Positions 1 to 12,928 of a stretch of DNA of 64,000 bases are shown piece after piece. This DNA is from Serinus canaria (Eukaryota > Chordata > Aves > Passeriformes > Fringillidae): NCBI RefSeq assembly GCF_022539315.1, contig NC_066315.1, positions 119,975,374 through 120,039,373 of the forward strand, read 5' to 3'. The notes beneath the pieces were generated by a model. The model had not been told where the DNA came from, ran no database searches, and saw only the letters and a list, made by a program, of their open reading frames with translations. Every line of letters starts with the position of its first letter. Within the stretch, counting starts at the first letter, position 1. Both the position numbers and the translations under genes were made by a program.

Positions 1-3000
1 CTTAAAATTTTTTCTCAACTCACTGCAGGAAATGGGAAACCTTCTGCTGTTTCATGGGGAATTAGAGCAGGCCAGAAAGATGAGAGCAATAACAAGCAGC
101 CACCCACCAATAAAATGCATGTAGTAAAGCACTGTCAGAGAGATCAAGGTCTTTGCAAACACTTTAGGAAGGATTAGATTTCATTGTCACTTCAGGCCAA
201 GGAGGAGGAGATTCCATATTCCTGCAGTCATTCATCCCAGCTACTCCCCTACTCCTAGGGTTCCTCTCTACTCTCAGCCAAAGACCCTTTAAAAGTGCTG
301 CTGATAAGTACTAAATATTTTAAATCCTATGACTATGACTTCCATCAGAGGAAATTAAATGCCAGCTTAATTATCTCTTGAATTCAATGAGGAGACTCTA
401 GCTGAAGGGTAAATTCAGCTCCACTGTGAATGGAAGGGGGATGCTGGGATGGCTGGGAACAGAAATCTGCACCCTGTTCTGCAGCTTTACAGCCCTTGTG
501 TTTTGTATTTGTCAGAAGCAGCACATCTGTCCCTTTGGAGACCAGTGCAGTCTGGAGTGTCCCTGGAGAACAGGGCAGTGTCCCACTGAAGATGATAACT
601 CACACAAGCTTATCCATGTGTATTCCCACCCTTTGAGCCATATCAGATACCCCATTCTGTCAGTGACAAGCCTTTTCCTGTGCAGGTTCTTAGTTTCCTG
701 ACCCCCAGAAAGTGTTGAAAAGATTTTTGAGAGGATACCTAAGTGACCTGTTTTCTCTTTAACATAATTCCTGCTGATTAATGAGTTCTATAGGCTCAAA
801 ACTGATGACAATTTGTGTTCTGAGTCCTTAAAATAAGTGTTGAGAACACTGTAGTCTGCTAGATAGGCAAACTGGCTGTCCTAGGCTTTATTCCTTATTC
901 CTACCTTATTCCTAAAGACCAGGTTGCACCTTAGATCCACTTCTGTAAAACATGGCATTTGCTCATTTTGAAAGTGCTCTGAGACACAGGATAAGATGTG
1001 CGGTACGTGTGTGCAACAGGGAACTAAACTGTACTTGGTGCTTTGCAAACAGAAGTTGGACAAAACCTATTCCTTAAAGAGCACATAATCTAAAAATTAA
1101 AATAAAATAAAAAATATCGACTGCTGTCAGAAAAACAAACAACCCTTTTAGAACTAATAGTAACATTCAGACATATTGATACTCTTTCAGTGTCCATCAT
1201 TGTTTACTTTTTAAACAAAAAATATAAAATCTGTTCAGTTCTACAAATACTTTTTTAGAAAACAACAACAAAAAAATGAGGTTAGTCTAGAAAAATATAG
1301 TTGTTTTTAGATTACCAGACTTAATTCTTAATTCCCAGCAGCTTTCAGATACTGACAGCTCAGGAACTAAGAGGAACAGCTGTGAACCCACCAGACTAAA
1401 GATTGGAGGCAAGTCCAGTGGCTGCTGCAATATCACTGATGCAAGAATTTTGCTCAAGCTCTTGGGAGGTTTCTAGTGACAATGCCAAACTAAAGTGCAT
1501 TTCTGTATATGTGTGTGAATACTGCAGGATATTCTTTGAGAAAATAAATGCTGCAGGTGGAACAGACTGAAATCTCCTCACTGACACAGGAACCTTGGAA
1601 CACCTTAATGACACCAAAATAACACTGTGGTGTTCAGGTGCAGTATCTTGATGAGCTCTGTACAGAGGTCTTTGTGATGCTGCTGGTACCTGTAGGGAGC
1701 AGGAACTCTTTCTTCAGATTATTCCAGAAAAAGCTCTGTCAGCCTCCACTGGGGCCTCTGTGATGCAGCTTTTAACCTGTGGCTCGGGAGGTGATTTGAA
1801 ACTGCCATCTGTGTGCACTTGACATAAGGCTGCAGATTTTCTAACTTGTGATTACAACAAGTAATTAGTCAGCCCTGCTTTTGGAAAATAGTTAGAACTT
1901 CTGCCACTATATGACCATCCTCCCCCAGTCTGCTCCATGTTTCTACAGTTTTTAGAATAAGGGAGTGAGCCCCCAACTCAGTTACTTGCCTTGTTTTATG
2001 CCAGAATCAGAATCAAGCATAGTTCTTACAAGCAAGAGAATGTGAAAATAAGAGTTTCACAGAGACACTCTTTCTCTACTGTTGCCTTGATTGGAGAGGC
2101 TAAATGAGCTCTCTTGGGCCTAGACAGCTGGTTGCACACATTTGCTTGCAATTTGATCATTGAGAATGAAGTGAGCATCACTTTGCTGCACTGGAGTAAG
2201 CCTGGTGCTCAATGCAGAGCCCACCTGCAACAAAGCAATTAATCTAAAATTTACTGGGACAGGGAACACACCACAGAGGTTCTGCTGATGCCAGGGAGAC
2301 CATACTGCCAGTCTTCTTGTCACATTCTCCCCAGAAAGCACAGCATCTTGCCCTTAGGCAGAGGAATGGGTTTGCCTTTTCCTTTTGTTCTTGTTCTCCC
2401 TGAGAGGGGACAGTAATGCCATTTGTATCCTGCATACAGGCAGGTACAGCTAAAGCACAGACTGAGGCTGCTTCTGAGCTCTCTGAGCTAAGTCTGATGA
2501 GCTGAAGGAGCAGAATTTCTGCTCCAGCTGCCAATTAGGCAGGTAACATATCCCTGAGAAAGGTGGTGTGTAAGAGCTAATTATTTTTGTGTGCTGCAGC
2601 CTGAATAACTCGAGTCTGCCAGGTGCCAAACGCCCCTGGAAATCTGTGGGAACTGAAAGGCTCAGCTTGTTCCTGACTCTTTTATGGAGTCAGACCCTAG
2701 AAAACTTCAAACTTTTAGAACAAAGGCTCCTTATCTGCCGGGATTGAGAGTGAATCATACCCATGAGAAACATGAAGTAGAAAAAAAGGCCTCCAAGCAC
2801 AGGTTCTGGCAGAGCAAGATGCGTGTTCCCCTAAAAGCCCATCCCAGAGGTGAATCAATGCCACTGTACCTTGCACCATTTCCTCACATTGCTGTTCCCC
2901 TGCTTTTCTGTGTGAGTCACTGAGTTGTGATCTCTGGTTTTGGTGCTTCTACAGTCTTGTGCAATGTTGTCATGGCTGTTATGCAGTTAAGCTTTATCTG

Positions 3001-3543
3001 TTGCATTAAATGAAATAATCTGTATTTTGGATAGATAAATGACCTAAATCCCAGCATTTCTGGTCTAACACAGTAAGCTTGTAGAAAGTGGTGGCATGAG
3101 AACAGCTTGTTTGAAACCTGGCTTTAGTGTGGTAGCCAGTCATTTGTTAGTTTTTCATTGTTTTCTTTTCCTTTTTTTCTCTTAGCTGTCTAACCGTGAG
3201 TGATAAAGAAAGAGAAGACACTGTCATTGTACACATGAACTGATGTGGTTTTACTGCATTTGGCCACACATTCAAAAGAAATATGCTGGTACAGAGCAGC
3301 CACAGGTCTTATCTCTGCTGCCACTCCTTTCACAAAAGAATGATCTTTACATCAACAGTTTCCACCCTTGGCTTGATAACGTTGCAGTCCTCCCTTTTGC
3401 TCTTGGTCCGAATGCAGAGATTAAAAACACTCAGTTGATGCAAACGGTGGCTTGGTACAACACACAGAATGGGGTGTAGGTGTGCTTCACACAACAGAGA
3501 GCAGAATTGAAGGGGAAAATGTTGCTTGGAGGCAAGACGCCTC
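1..3543. other. Flank downstream of STAU2, no gene recognised
   Basis: No splice-bounded coding exon, repeat family or RNA gene is recognised. Small open frames (for example 426-701 plus, 2244-2534 minus) have no domain or signal pattern and overlap frames on the other strand. Part of this stretch, down to about 3.0 kb, could still be STAU2 3' UTR. Confidence 0.6.
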
Positions 3544-3549
3544 TTTAAT
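3544..3549 (-). promoter_or_regulatory. STAU2: Candidate distal poly(A) signal ATTAAA of STAU2
   Basis: Minus-strand ATTAAA, the most common variant hexamer, about 700 nt past the stop codon. It is an alternative to the hexamer at 4070-4075. Confidence 0.3.
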
Positions 3550-4069
3550 TGATTATGGCAAGGAAAATCAATACCATATTTGCTTTTTTCCTGGAGTATA
3601 TTGAAAATGATCATAACTAACATCTGTTCATGTTAAGCAAATACTTGTCAAGATTTAAACTTCTGTTTGCATACAACTCTGAGTAGTGCATCTTAAAGTC
3701 ATACATATTCATATAGAATGAAGAATGCATAATGTCTGCATAAAAAGATAAGCTGTATGACTATATATGAAGACAACAACTACAATTCTCACAGCACTGT
3801 CATTGGTTAATTTTAAAATATTCAAGCATTATTTAAAAAACAGTAAGCTGAACTTAAAACTACACTACAAAAAATTGTATAACTGAACCAATGCTGACTT
3901 GTTTTCCTCAATATTAATCAATTGTAAAGTCTCCCTTTTTTTTTTTTTTTTCCCTAACACTTTTTGTTAATTCATTGTTATTTTAACCTCCAGTAACACG
4001 ATCAGACTTCTTCTGCCTCTGGGCAATTGAGTTATGCTCTGATCTCGAGTTCTAAGGGAAATGTTCAAT

Positions 4070-4075
4070 TTTATT
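4070..4075 (-). promoter_or_regulatory. STAU2: Candidate proximal poly(A) signal AATAAA of STAU2
   Basis: Minus-strand AATAAA (plus strand TTTATT), 178 nt past the stop codon. This is the first canonical hexamer downstream of the coding sequence. There is no strong GT-rich element just after it, so its use is uncertain. Confidence 0.4.
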
Positions 4076-4252
4076 TTTTTCCACAGTTGAATAAACAGTA
4101 CCATGTATACTATCTCTCATGTTAGAATAGTGTTGTCTTCACATAAGACTCAAATAATGGTATTAGTCATTCATTTCCTTGTACACATACACCCTATTGC
4201 GTGTTGACAGGTTTATAAGGATGCAGTGGCAGCCGTGGGTGCTGGGAAGCTC

Positions 4253-4346
4253 CTAGACGACAGCCTTTGAATCCTTGCAGTCCTGAGCAATGGTGCCTGA
4301 GTTAGTCTGTTTATTGTCTGCTTTCTCTCCCAGATGCTTGACTTGT
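4253..4346 (-). CDS. STAU2: STAU2 terminal coding exon (C-terminal tail and stop)
   Basis: This is the last coding exon of Staufen-2, a double-stranded-RNA-binding protein that moves mRNAs along microtubules, best known in neurons. On the minus strand a TTTCAG acceptor (AG at 4348-4347) opens the exon. One base completes a Lys codon split by the intron, 30 codons follow, and a TAG stop lies at 4255-4253. The encoded tail reads QVKHLGEKADNKQ, a T/N/S/G linker, then TIAQDCKDSKAVV. As I remember vertebrate STAU2, its C-terminus has the same QAKHLREKADN...IAQDCKKS pattern. The tail lies C-terminal to all the dsRNA-binding domains, so no catalytic or RNA-contact residues are expected. The linker and last four residues differ from the mammalian form I recall, which fits a fast-evolving C-terminus. 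It is too short and intron-split to appear as a long ORF. An intact frame, acceptor and phase argue against a pseudogene. Confidence 0.9.
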
Positions 4347-5186
4347 CTGAAAGATTAATACATTAACAAGAGTGGTAAGGTCCAGGGTTGCACATCTTTA
4401 AGACATGTTTATTACCAGATGGCACATGAGATTCAAAGGTCACCGTGGAAGGTAACATTTTAAAGTGAAACAACAATATTTATGTTCAAATACTATGCTG
4501 ATGAGATCATATGGAAAAATGTTTCTGATTAAATTAGTTTATAAATAGCCCCAATATATCTACTGAAAATTCCAAATGCCACTTTTAGTCTTACTTCTTT
4601 TATTCTACTACTTCCTAATTTATTTAGTAACACAAGACTACTTTCTTACATAAACAGAGTAGCAGCTGGAAAAAAATCTTTACTGGATGGACAATCCCAC
4701 TTTCTTAAATAATTGAAAATCCAGTGTGAAACCCTGTTCTATTGTCTACTGCTTAAAGCTAAATTCCATATCAGAATTTTTTAAGACCTGAAAGAAATTT
4801 CGACTTCTAAATTCTCTGAGGTAAAATTCAGCTTGCAGTCATAATGACTTATTGGCAGATAGCTATGCTTATTTACAGGCAATATCATGTGCTACAACAC
4901 ATTTGACAAAAATCATGTTATGCTACTTACACAGAATCCATACAATGGAAAGAAAATCCTTTTCTTTAGCATTTCCACAGGACTATCTCATAGCTAATTA
5001 GTAAACATTATCAGTTACACTAAACCTGAAATCATGTTTATCCTCTCAAATTGTCACAAACTGTATGTAAATTCCAGAGAAAATAGTTTTGCATAGGTTT
5101 AAAAGGGCAACTAAGCTCTTAATTAACATTTCTTATCTACCATGCCACACAGGCATTAAAATGCAGAGGATTTAAATGGCACTTAC
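4347..5186 (-). other. STAU2: STAU2 last intron (840 nt)
   Basis: GT-AG intron between the two STAU2 coding exons. The donor GTAAGT is at 5186-5181 and the acceptor TTTCAG ends at 4347, both read on the minus strand. It is AT-rich and I see no repeat or ORF of note in it. The split is phase 2: two codon bases upstream, one downstream. Confidence 0.88.
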
Positions 5187-5275
5187 TTTTCATGTGATCC
5201 GTTCTCAACTTTCATAGCTCCTTCCACTGGATCCAGTCCTTGTTCTGAAAACTGTTTCAAGGCACTTAACGCTGC
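5187..5275 (-). CDS. STAU2: STAU2 penultimate coding exon
   Basis: This 89-nt exon encodes 29 codons plus two bases, reading AALSALKQFSEQGLDP followed by VEGAMKVENGSHE and the first two bases of a Lys codon. The segment is characteristic of the conserved Staufen-2 C-terminal region, just after the residues LARIQGFQ as I recall them. On the minus strand it is bounded by a pyrimidine-rich TTTAG acceptor (AG at 5277-5276) and a consensus GTAAGT donor (5186-5181). The two leftover bases join in phase with the single leading base of the exon at 4346, which strongly supports the assignment. In the family this region belongs to the C-terminal part that includes the tubulin-binding and degenerate dsRBD5-like area; that role is from the family, not the sequence. 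The preceding exon was not found anywhere to the right. Confidence 0.93.
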
Positions 5276-5919
5276 CTAAAGAAAAAATGAGTTGTCAAAA
5301 AACCCACTGGCACAATTATCTTAGCACCAAATGAAGGAAGGTGTGCTGATTTAATAATTTCCTGTATACTAAAGCCATCCAGCCTACAGAGCTAAGAGAG
5401 TGGGTGCACAGCAGCTCCATGATAAAGAGCTGTGCTTTTGCATGGATTGAGGAGATCTTCTTCCTGGGCATATCAGTGACTCCCATGCCAATGCAAGCTT
5501 CATCACTTATAGAAAGAATAGGATATACTTTCAGGATTCTTGGCTTTCTGGCTGTAAAGTCTCTCCAGCTTCCCCACATGCTTTCCTAGAGCCCACACTT
5601 TTCCAGAGATCCTATGGACAAACTACTGAGCTTCAAATGGTTGCAGAAGGTGTGAGAAGTGGTAAGAGGGTCAGCAGGACACTACCAGCACTCCAAAGCC
5701 AGATCTGGAACAATGTTACAGCCTGATGTCTTGTACACAGGTAGTGAAATGTGCTAATCAGGGGGAGCCCGTATGGGGTGACTGGGGAGAATCAGGAACA
5801 GAAGAACAGTCCATTTTTATCTAACATTTTCCATTGCATTCTTCATTGACCAATTTCTGCCTCATCTGCTATGAGTCCTCTCTTCTTCTCTTCTCTCTAT
5901 CTGCTTTGGTAAAAAAAAA

Positions 5920-6110
5920 ATTGATTCAGGAAGGTTGATTATGAAACTCTCTGACATCACATGGCCGACTTTGAAGATAGAGCCAGCACAATAAAACAGC
6001 TGAGGTCACTTCTACTGAGAAGGTGAAATGTAAAGCAGAACCGCAAAATGGATTTTGCTTTTTAATCACTTCCTCCTGAGATGCATTCAGAACTAATCAC
6101 AGGGGAAAGA
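5920..6110. promoter_or_regulatory. Candidate conserved non-coding block A
   Basis: Intronic sequence of balanced composition with homeodomain-like and AP-1/CRE-like words (TGATTATGAAA, TGACATCA, TTTTTAATCAC). It has no repeats and no coding frame. Conservation is inferred from its look only. Confidence 0.25.
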
Positions 6111-6601
6111 AAAGGTGACTTTTCACATTGGGCCCTAAGCTAACACCTCAAGCAGTGGAACTGACTGGAAGCCCTAATGTGCTGTTCACAGTGAAGCAAC
6201 AATTGCTGCTCTCTTCTTATTTGTTGGGACAGAGAGAATCTGTGACTCTATCATCCTCCTTTCCCTCACAGAGCAGGAACCCTGCCTGGAACAGGAGCTG
6301 CCACATGAAGTATTAGATTTGCCTTTGTACTAATTCTTTGCCTGGATTCTCTCAACAACTCCTTCCCTTTAAAGGTATGTTTATACAACTTAAATGTTAT
6401 TAGACAATGTGTATTTTGGTGAGATGAATAACAGCACAAAAATTGCCAGGCTGCCCCAAAGTAAAAGACCATGTGTCCCATATTTGTCTCTAGTAATAAC
6501 TAGCTGCTAAAGCCTCAGAAGGCTGTGCAAGGCACTCCCACCCATCACACATGAAAGTAGAATCTTTCTAGTCTGTGAAATGTTATGGTTTGTGCCCTGA
6601 C

Positions 6602-6626
6602 AAAAAAACAAACAAACAAACAAAAA
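6602..6626. repeat. (AAAC)n short tandem repeat
   Basis: A-rich tract with about four AAAC units flanked by A runs. Confidence 0.85.
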
Positions 6627-7559
6627 AGCTGAACATTTTATGAAGTCTCTTGGTAAACCTCAGATTATCACAGTTACCTACAATCCACCTCACCTTTACC
6701 ATGTGTTCTGAGCCCCCTGTATGAGATCCCACTACTGGATCTTTCACTTTTGTCACCCACTGAGTTCCACAGAGAGAATTTTCTCTTTCCTCATTTCTTC
6801 TGGTTTTCTTGAAGTTTTTATATATTTCCATTCTTCACAAAAATTCTTCCTCTAGCAGCTCATAGTGTCCCTCCACAAGTTTCACATGTGCATTCTCCAC
6901 TCCTATAAGACCTAACCACCATCTGTCTTTCCATCCTTGATCTTGACTGCACAGCAAAATCACTGCTCATCACAAATAATTCCTCCAGTGGCAATGAGGA
7001 TTTTCAGCTACTGTCCTTGTAACTTTTCTGTTCCAGTAACCCAACATACATCTTCATTCCAATATGTCTCTCCTCCTCCTCTCCCTGAGGTCCTTTTCAT
7101 CACAATGCAAGCATGACTTCGTGTGAGGAAGGGGAGTGATTTGGGCTCCTGTGCATCCTTGTACTTCAATTGGTCATGGGTTAGCAACTGTGAGAAAGAA
7201 TCCAATGGGTAGGGACTGGCACCCAAGAATCTCCTGTCTTCTCACATCCATTTTTTCCTGATGCACATTAGCAAAACTATCAGACTCTCCTTCCTTCTTA
7301 TGTAAGGTAAACCAAAGCCCATTACCAGGTAGCACTGCAAGGAGGGAAGGAAGCTGAGACATCAGCTCCTCCCACACAGTTAAACTGCTGCCTCACATGT
7401 TTCTCAACTCACCTTGTTTACTTTTTCTTACCCACTCTTAGCTTCCTGGTCTGATGTGTGAATTGTAAACTTATTGTGGAAGAACTATGTGTTCAGGTTA
7501 TTTGTTTGTACAATGACTTGGACAAAAATGCCCTGATCATAGTTTGTAAGCAGAGCCAA

Positions 7560-7870
7560 GTAAAGTTTCATTCAAGCTAAAATCACAGATTGATCATATG
7601 ATCTGCAGAACAGTCTGGTCTCAATTAGGGGCACCTGAAATCCCAAAACCATCAAGAGATTAATTAGGCCAACGCAAACATCCAAATTCTAGAACTGCTG
7701 AGTAGCTCTGTTACTTACTACTGTTTTACTCACAGAGCTGACTACTTGCAAGGCATCCCCCATTAATTACAGAACTACAGAGCAGCTTTCAGGGTTGTTT
7801 TCCAGGAAAACTGATTTGAAACTTCCTAGATGAACATTAGCCACTAGCTTAATAGTGGCTTAATAAACAG
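7560..7870. promoter_or_regulatory. Candidate conserved non-coding block B
   Basis: Intronic block with several TAATTA/ATTAAT homeodomain core words (near 7660 and 7765) and a palindromic TGATCATATGATC word. It has no repeat or ORF. Conservation was not tested. Confidence 0.28.
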
Positions 7871-10719
7871 ATCAAGAGAGCCCCTGTCCTCTTCTAACAG
7901 CAAGGGAAGAAGTACTGCAATATAAAATAATGAACACTTTGCCTATAAGCGTGGATTATTGTGGCAGTGGGAGTATGGGAACATATGGCTGTCAGTAAAG
8001 TAAATACAGATCAATTAGAGAAAACATGTGAAATGAAAATACAATTCAAGGTGTTCAATGATAAGCATGTTTAATATCAACACAATTTCCAAATCCTAAT
8101 GCCTGTAACATGGTGTAGTCTCATTTCATAATCTCACCCTTCTTCAAGCCGTGCCTTTCCCAAACTGAAATATCACATAAAAGATAAAATCTCGGACCTA
8201 TTGTATTTTTGAAATCAAATATCAGAGAGAGCACTCAGCAGGGAAGCAGTCCTGTTCCTGTATCCTTGATCTGCCAGCTACAGGTATCAAGGTGTTTTTG
8301 TGTGCACTGTCAAAGTCTGCATTTTTGCAGCTCCTAAATGTGCTCCCATCCAGGACTCCCGCAGCTCCCAGGACTAAGCTTTTCTTACCCAGGTTCTCCC
8401 AATCTCCTATATCTCACAGTCTCTATTTTAACTTCCAGTTTCCTAACATGTTCCAGGTTACTGTGAGGTCTGATTTCTTTTTCATGGAACCATGTCTTAC
8501 TCTCCATAAACTACCTGTGGGGGTAGCCTAATTACTTATATCCCAACATTTGCAACAAGATTTTAGTTTTGGAAAAGTTTATTTCCTTTTAAAAGGTTCG
8601 TTCATGGGATGTGGCTGAAGGGGCGTAGAGGAATGGTAGAGAGAGCCTTGCGCTGTACTAAACCTCCCTCCCTTTTCTTTCTCCCATAGCCTGCTTGTAT
8701 TTGGAAGGATCAGCAAGCTAAGAGAAGCAGGTGAGTAAACAATACTTTGGATCTTAATTGATGTCTTTAATGTTTCTTCTCTCCCCACCATGCCCCTAGA
8801 CAGACATGAAGATGCTGGATTCAGGAAGGAAGCTGGTAGCTTAGAGGCTGTGACCTGAATAGTCAGCAGAGCGACACAGAGCTCAAGTAATCTGCAGTGA
8901 AGAAGAGTTACAAGCAGACACCAGGGTAATTTAATCCATGATTCAATTCTATTAGTCCCAATAGATTTACACCACTTGGCTTAAATATAACTTATGAATG
9001 GCAGATAACTTAGGTTAAATGAAAAGGAAAGAAAAGAATGGAACATTTGACAGTGAATCTGGTGAACAATTTCCTCTTTCAAAGGCTCAACACTTCCTTC
9101 CATTGATATTTTTCTTACAATAGAGCATCTGCACAGATACAGAGAAATTTTTCTCTCCCCCAGAAGATTTTACAACTGTTTTGTGAGTGAAGCCCCATAG
9201 GTTACAGAACAGATGTCCTTACACATTTCTTGTATCGCTTGTTTTCTGTGTAGCTACAACAGTGCCAAAAATCCGATGCCAACAGGATGCACGGCGCTGC
9301 TAGCTGTTTGTCTTGGCTGCCATTCCCATCACTAGTATGTGTGTGTATCAGGATGGGGATGGATGTTTCCAGTCATTTTTTAGCTTTCCTCAAGTCAATT
9401 GGCTATTAGTAAATAGCACTGAAACTTGTAAATATTCTTCCTGTTTCTCACTCTGAGGATTAAGTGTCTTACAATGACAAACTAGTAATATTAGATCATT
9501 CTCTAGCAAGAGCAGCAGACAGGCACTCCACTAGCCCACATGCATTTAAGATCACATCCTCACAATAAAATTTTCCCGTTTGTTTTAACACAGTATGTGG
9601 TTTGTGTTTTTCCTCTTAAATCTATATTACATTTCAGCTTATTCCATGAAACTGAAAATTGTAAAAGTTTGTTGTTCTCTGTGGCTCTTCCAGTTGACTT
9701 TACCAAGGAGGTCTGAGACAATCCTAATAAACACACTGCTCCATACTGTTAGTTCACTGGCAATATGCCTCCTAACATCAATTTTTTAAGTACATGGAAA
9801 AACATATTGAGATTGGCCTTGATCAGTGTTTTCCAAAGACATAAAATTACAGGCAGAAACTGCAAGACTGACTTGTCAGGGTCTAGAGAAGTTCACGAAG
9901 GACAAGATTTTATTGCATTTAGTAGCTGGGTCTTAGTTAAGGACTGAGTTTGCTGAGTCAAATGATTCATTGTGGTCATGTTTCTTGCAGTCACATGCCA
10001 TATGCATCAGCAAGTCTCTGTTGTTCAAGTTTAGGCTTGAGAACATGTTTGCATACCAGGTTACCATCCTAGACTCTAGTCCTGGATTTTAGTTTCTAGC
10101 CAAAAGCCTAGACAACAGTCGAGCATGAGCAAAACTGGTAGTATTTACAAACAAATCAATGTTTATTTATTTTCTAAATCAAAAGTGTCCCCCTAATCAG
10201 TGAGTTTCTTTACCTCTCCCTGATGACTGAGGCCTTAAAAGGCAATGTCAGCTGTGCAATAACATTGCAGCAAACTGTCTGCATCAGTAATGAGATGCAC
10301 TTCATTAATTTTTAATATATGGATTTTAATTTCACATTTAAAGGCTATTGAAAAAAAAAAAACCCAACAATATTACAGCTATAGAGGTGAGTTTGAAGGC
10401 TCAGTGCCCCAAAACTGAGCAACTATTTAAATTTGTATGTATTCAAATTATTGTTCTTGGTGATTGCTTTTCATTTCTCTAGATGAAGAAATTTTTTACT
10501 AAGCTTCCACCTGGCTTTAACTTGCCCACACTCAATACCTCATGCATAGAGAAATGCACAAGGAGAAGATGGATTTCTTTGTGTAGACTTACATACATGC
10601 ACACAAAGTAGCTAAAATTTGACTCCTTAACATACCTATTTAATTCTCTTGAATTTGTCAGGTTGGCTACATTCAAACTAAAAAAACCTAAGTATTGCAA
10701 ACAAATCCCTTTCCCCCAC

Positions 10720-11010
10720 AGCTTCTGTTGTTAATGAATTTACTATATTGCAAGCAATAACTCCTGCTAGGAGTTTTCATTGCTTTCCTTTCAATGTACT
10801 GTTCTCTCCAGTTGATTAGATTTCATGTGAACCAATGTTAAAATCTGCTTGCATATTAAGTTCAGAAAGGCTTTTCACAGCACACAGTGTAAACCTTAAT
10901 TAAATGACTTTAGGCTCTTCCTTCATATCATTTATGATATGCATGAAAAACACAGGGTTATAATCTGATTAACTCATGTAGTGTACATGGAAATAGCATT
11001 TTCCAAAACT
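10720..11010. promoter_or_regulatory. Candidate conserved non-coding block C
   Basis: AT-rich, non-repetitive block containing two hairpins (10752-10785 and 10924-10941), TTAATTAAA and TCTGATTAACTCATG words. This texture is typical of vertebrate developmental enhancers. No coding potential is seen. Confidence 0.3.
10752..10785. repeat. Imperfect hairpin, 13-bp stem with a 3-nt bulge
   Basis: AAGCAATAACTCC (10752-10764) pairs with GGAGTT (10770-10775) and ATTGCTT (10779-10785). A TTC bulge lies between the two right-arm segments and the loop is 5 nt. It is too short for a normal microRNA precursor. It lies in a conserved-looking block. Confidence 0.7.
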
Positions 11011-12901
11011 GATTAATCTCTGCACAAAGGCATAGTCACCTGATAGGCACTACACTTAAGGCTACTGATTGCACCTGTCAAGAGAAGGAGCTTGGAGCAT
11101 AGGAGGAGTGCACTATTTTCAAACAAAGAATGATGATTCACAGATGTAGCTTAGAACAAGTCCCACGTTTTATTTAATGCTGCCCCCAGGCAACTCATGC
11201 AGCCAGAATTTAAATGACACACAATCCGTGTACAGCCTGACCTTGCCAGCTTTCTGGGGGTAATCCTAAAGTAAGGATTAACTGTTCTTGAACAATTTTT
11301 CCAACATATGAAACAGAGCTTTTATCAACAGCATGCATGTCACCTTCTTCCACCTAGTTTTATTGGACACGTGCACTCATTCCTCCATGCTTCTTGATAT
11401 GCTGAGAAGTGCATGGAGTGAAAGGCATTATTCAACATGGAACTTTACTTCCATAGGTTTTGATCTTCAGCCAAAATTCATCTACTTCATCTATTGAAGA
11501 GACTGCTTAACAGTAGAGAGGGTCAGTTGGGCATGGCTTATTTTCCATGTGAACCACTACACCCGAAATCTGACTGCCATTCTTGTGACCACGCAGTAAT
11601 TCCAGGAGTAAGGAATGGTAAAGCATTCTCTTAAAGCCCAAGAAAGAGCTGTGTAATCATGTGGGGTGGGACAGTTCTTTTGTTTTAATGGTGATAGAAA
11701 GCTTTCCAATCACAAAGAGAGAAAAGCTGAGAAGCACCTATTTAAAAATTAGTAAAAGTTATGCTTTTGTATGAAGAGGATTTAATAAATGATACTTAAA
11801 GTCAAACACATCTAAGTTAACAGAATATAAGAGATTAATCCAGCATGGAGAGGCTAGTCTAGTTGCCAAGTTTAGGTTGTGTTCTTACTTGCAGGTGGGA
11901 ATAAGGGAAGAAGGGGTTGCTAAAGGACTCAGACTGTACAGGACTGTTCTTTAATCTGTGTCCTCTCAGACTCCTCCCACACACATATTCCCACTTGGAA
12001 GGGGAAATGTACTCAAGTGCTACCAAGACATTTGCCTTCATGACAATCTATGCAGGAAACCAGTGAGTTGATGCTTGTTCATGAACATCTCAAAAGAGCT
12101 TTCAGGTTCAGAGCCAGTATCTACTGAGATGTGTCTATATCCTCTAATGGTGAAGTGAGGTCTGAAAGTTGGGCCCCAGTACCAGCACTTAACATAAATC
12201 TTAAACAGTTAAAACAGAATTAAGGATTAAGTAAATCTTCTATCAGATGTTTTCAGTATTTTTTCAGTGTATCTGCTATAGATTTTGTCTAGAATTCTGG
12301 AAGTTCTTTTAAAGTAAATTTATTTCTAAATTCAAGACTCCCAATTTTTGCTTTAGTTGCTGCAATTCCAAGAATAAATACAGAAAGAATCATGAATCAT
12401 CACAGCTTACTTATGAACACAAGAGAAAATATTTTAAAATTAAATTTCCAAGTGTTTGCACTACGTATATACAACAGAACTTCACTAGACAGCAATTAAT
12501 CTTAAATTAATCTTGCTTCTAATTTTATATCCTTAGACAAAAGCTAGTTAAACACTAACTTTCAGAAGGAGTAGCTGAAAGCTCCTACATTTAAGTAATG
12601 TAGGGGCTTTCAGTAATTAGGGACTTCCAAATGAGAGTACTTAGATGGTCAATTATTGTATTGGTAGGTAGAGGTTTAAATTATGCAACTAAGACAACAC
12701 TTAAACATGATTGAGCAGCTGCAGACAAAAATTATAGGAGATTTTAGGAAAGACAGTTTCAAATCTAAAACTGAAAAGAGCAGAATGCATATCCTCAGGC
12801 AAAATCCTGCACCAGCATTGAAAAAAGGCCATGAATCACCCTTTCATCACTGATGGCTGGAAAACATCCTTGTCAGCTGTGTTCTCAGAATGATCTGGTT
12901 T

Positions 12902-12928
12902 GTTTGTTTATTTATTTATTTATTTATA
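12902..12928. repeat. (TTTA)n microsatellite
   Basis: TTTG followed by about five TTTA units in uninterrupted succession. Confidence 0.9.

Larger units (their letters stand above)
3544..4252 (-). other. STAU2: Probable STAU2 3' UTR
   Basis: Non-coding sequence that follows the STAU2 TAG on the minus strand. A canonical AATAAA (4075-4070) would give a short UTR of about 200 nt. An ATTAAA (3549-3544) would give one of about 720 nt. A run of 16 T on the plus strand (3936-3951) would be an A-run in the transcript. The true end cannot be decided from sequence; a longer UTR reaching about 3.0 kb is possible, since mammalian STAU2 UTRs are, as I recall, over 1 kb. Confidence 0.55.
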
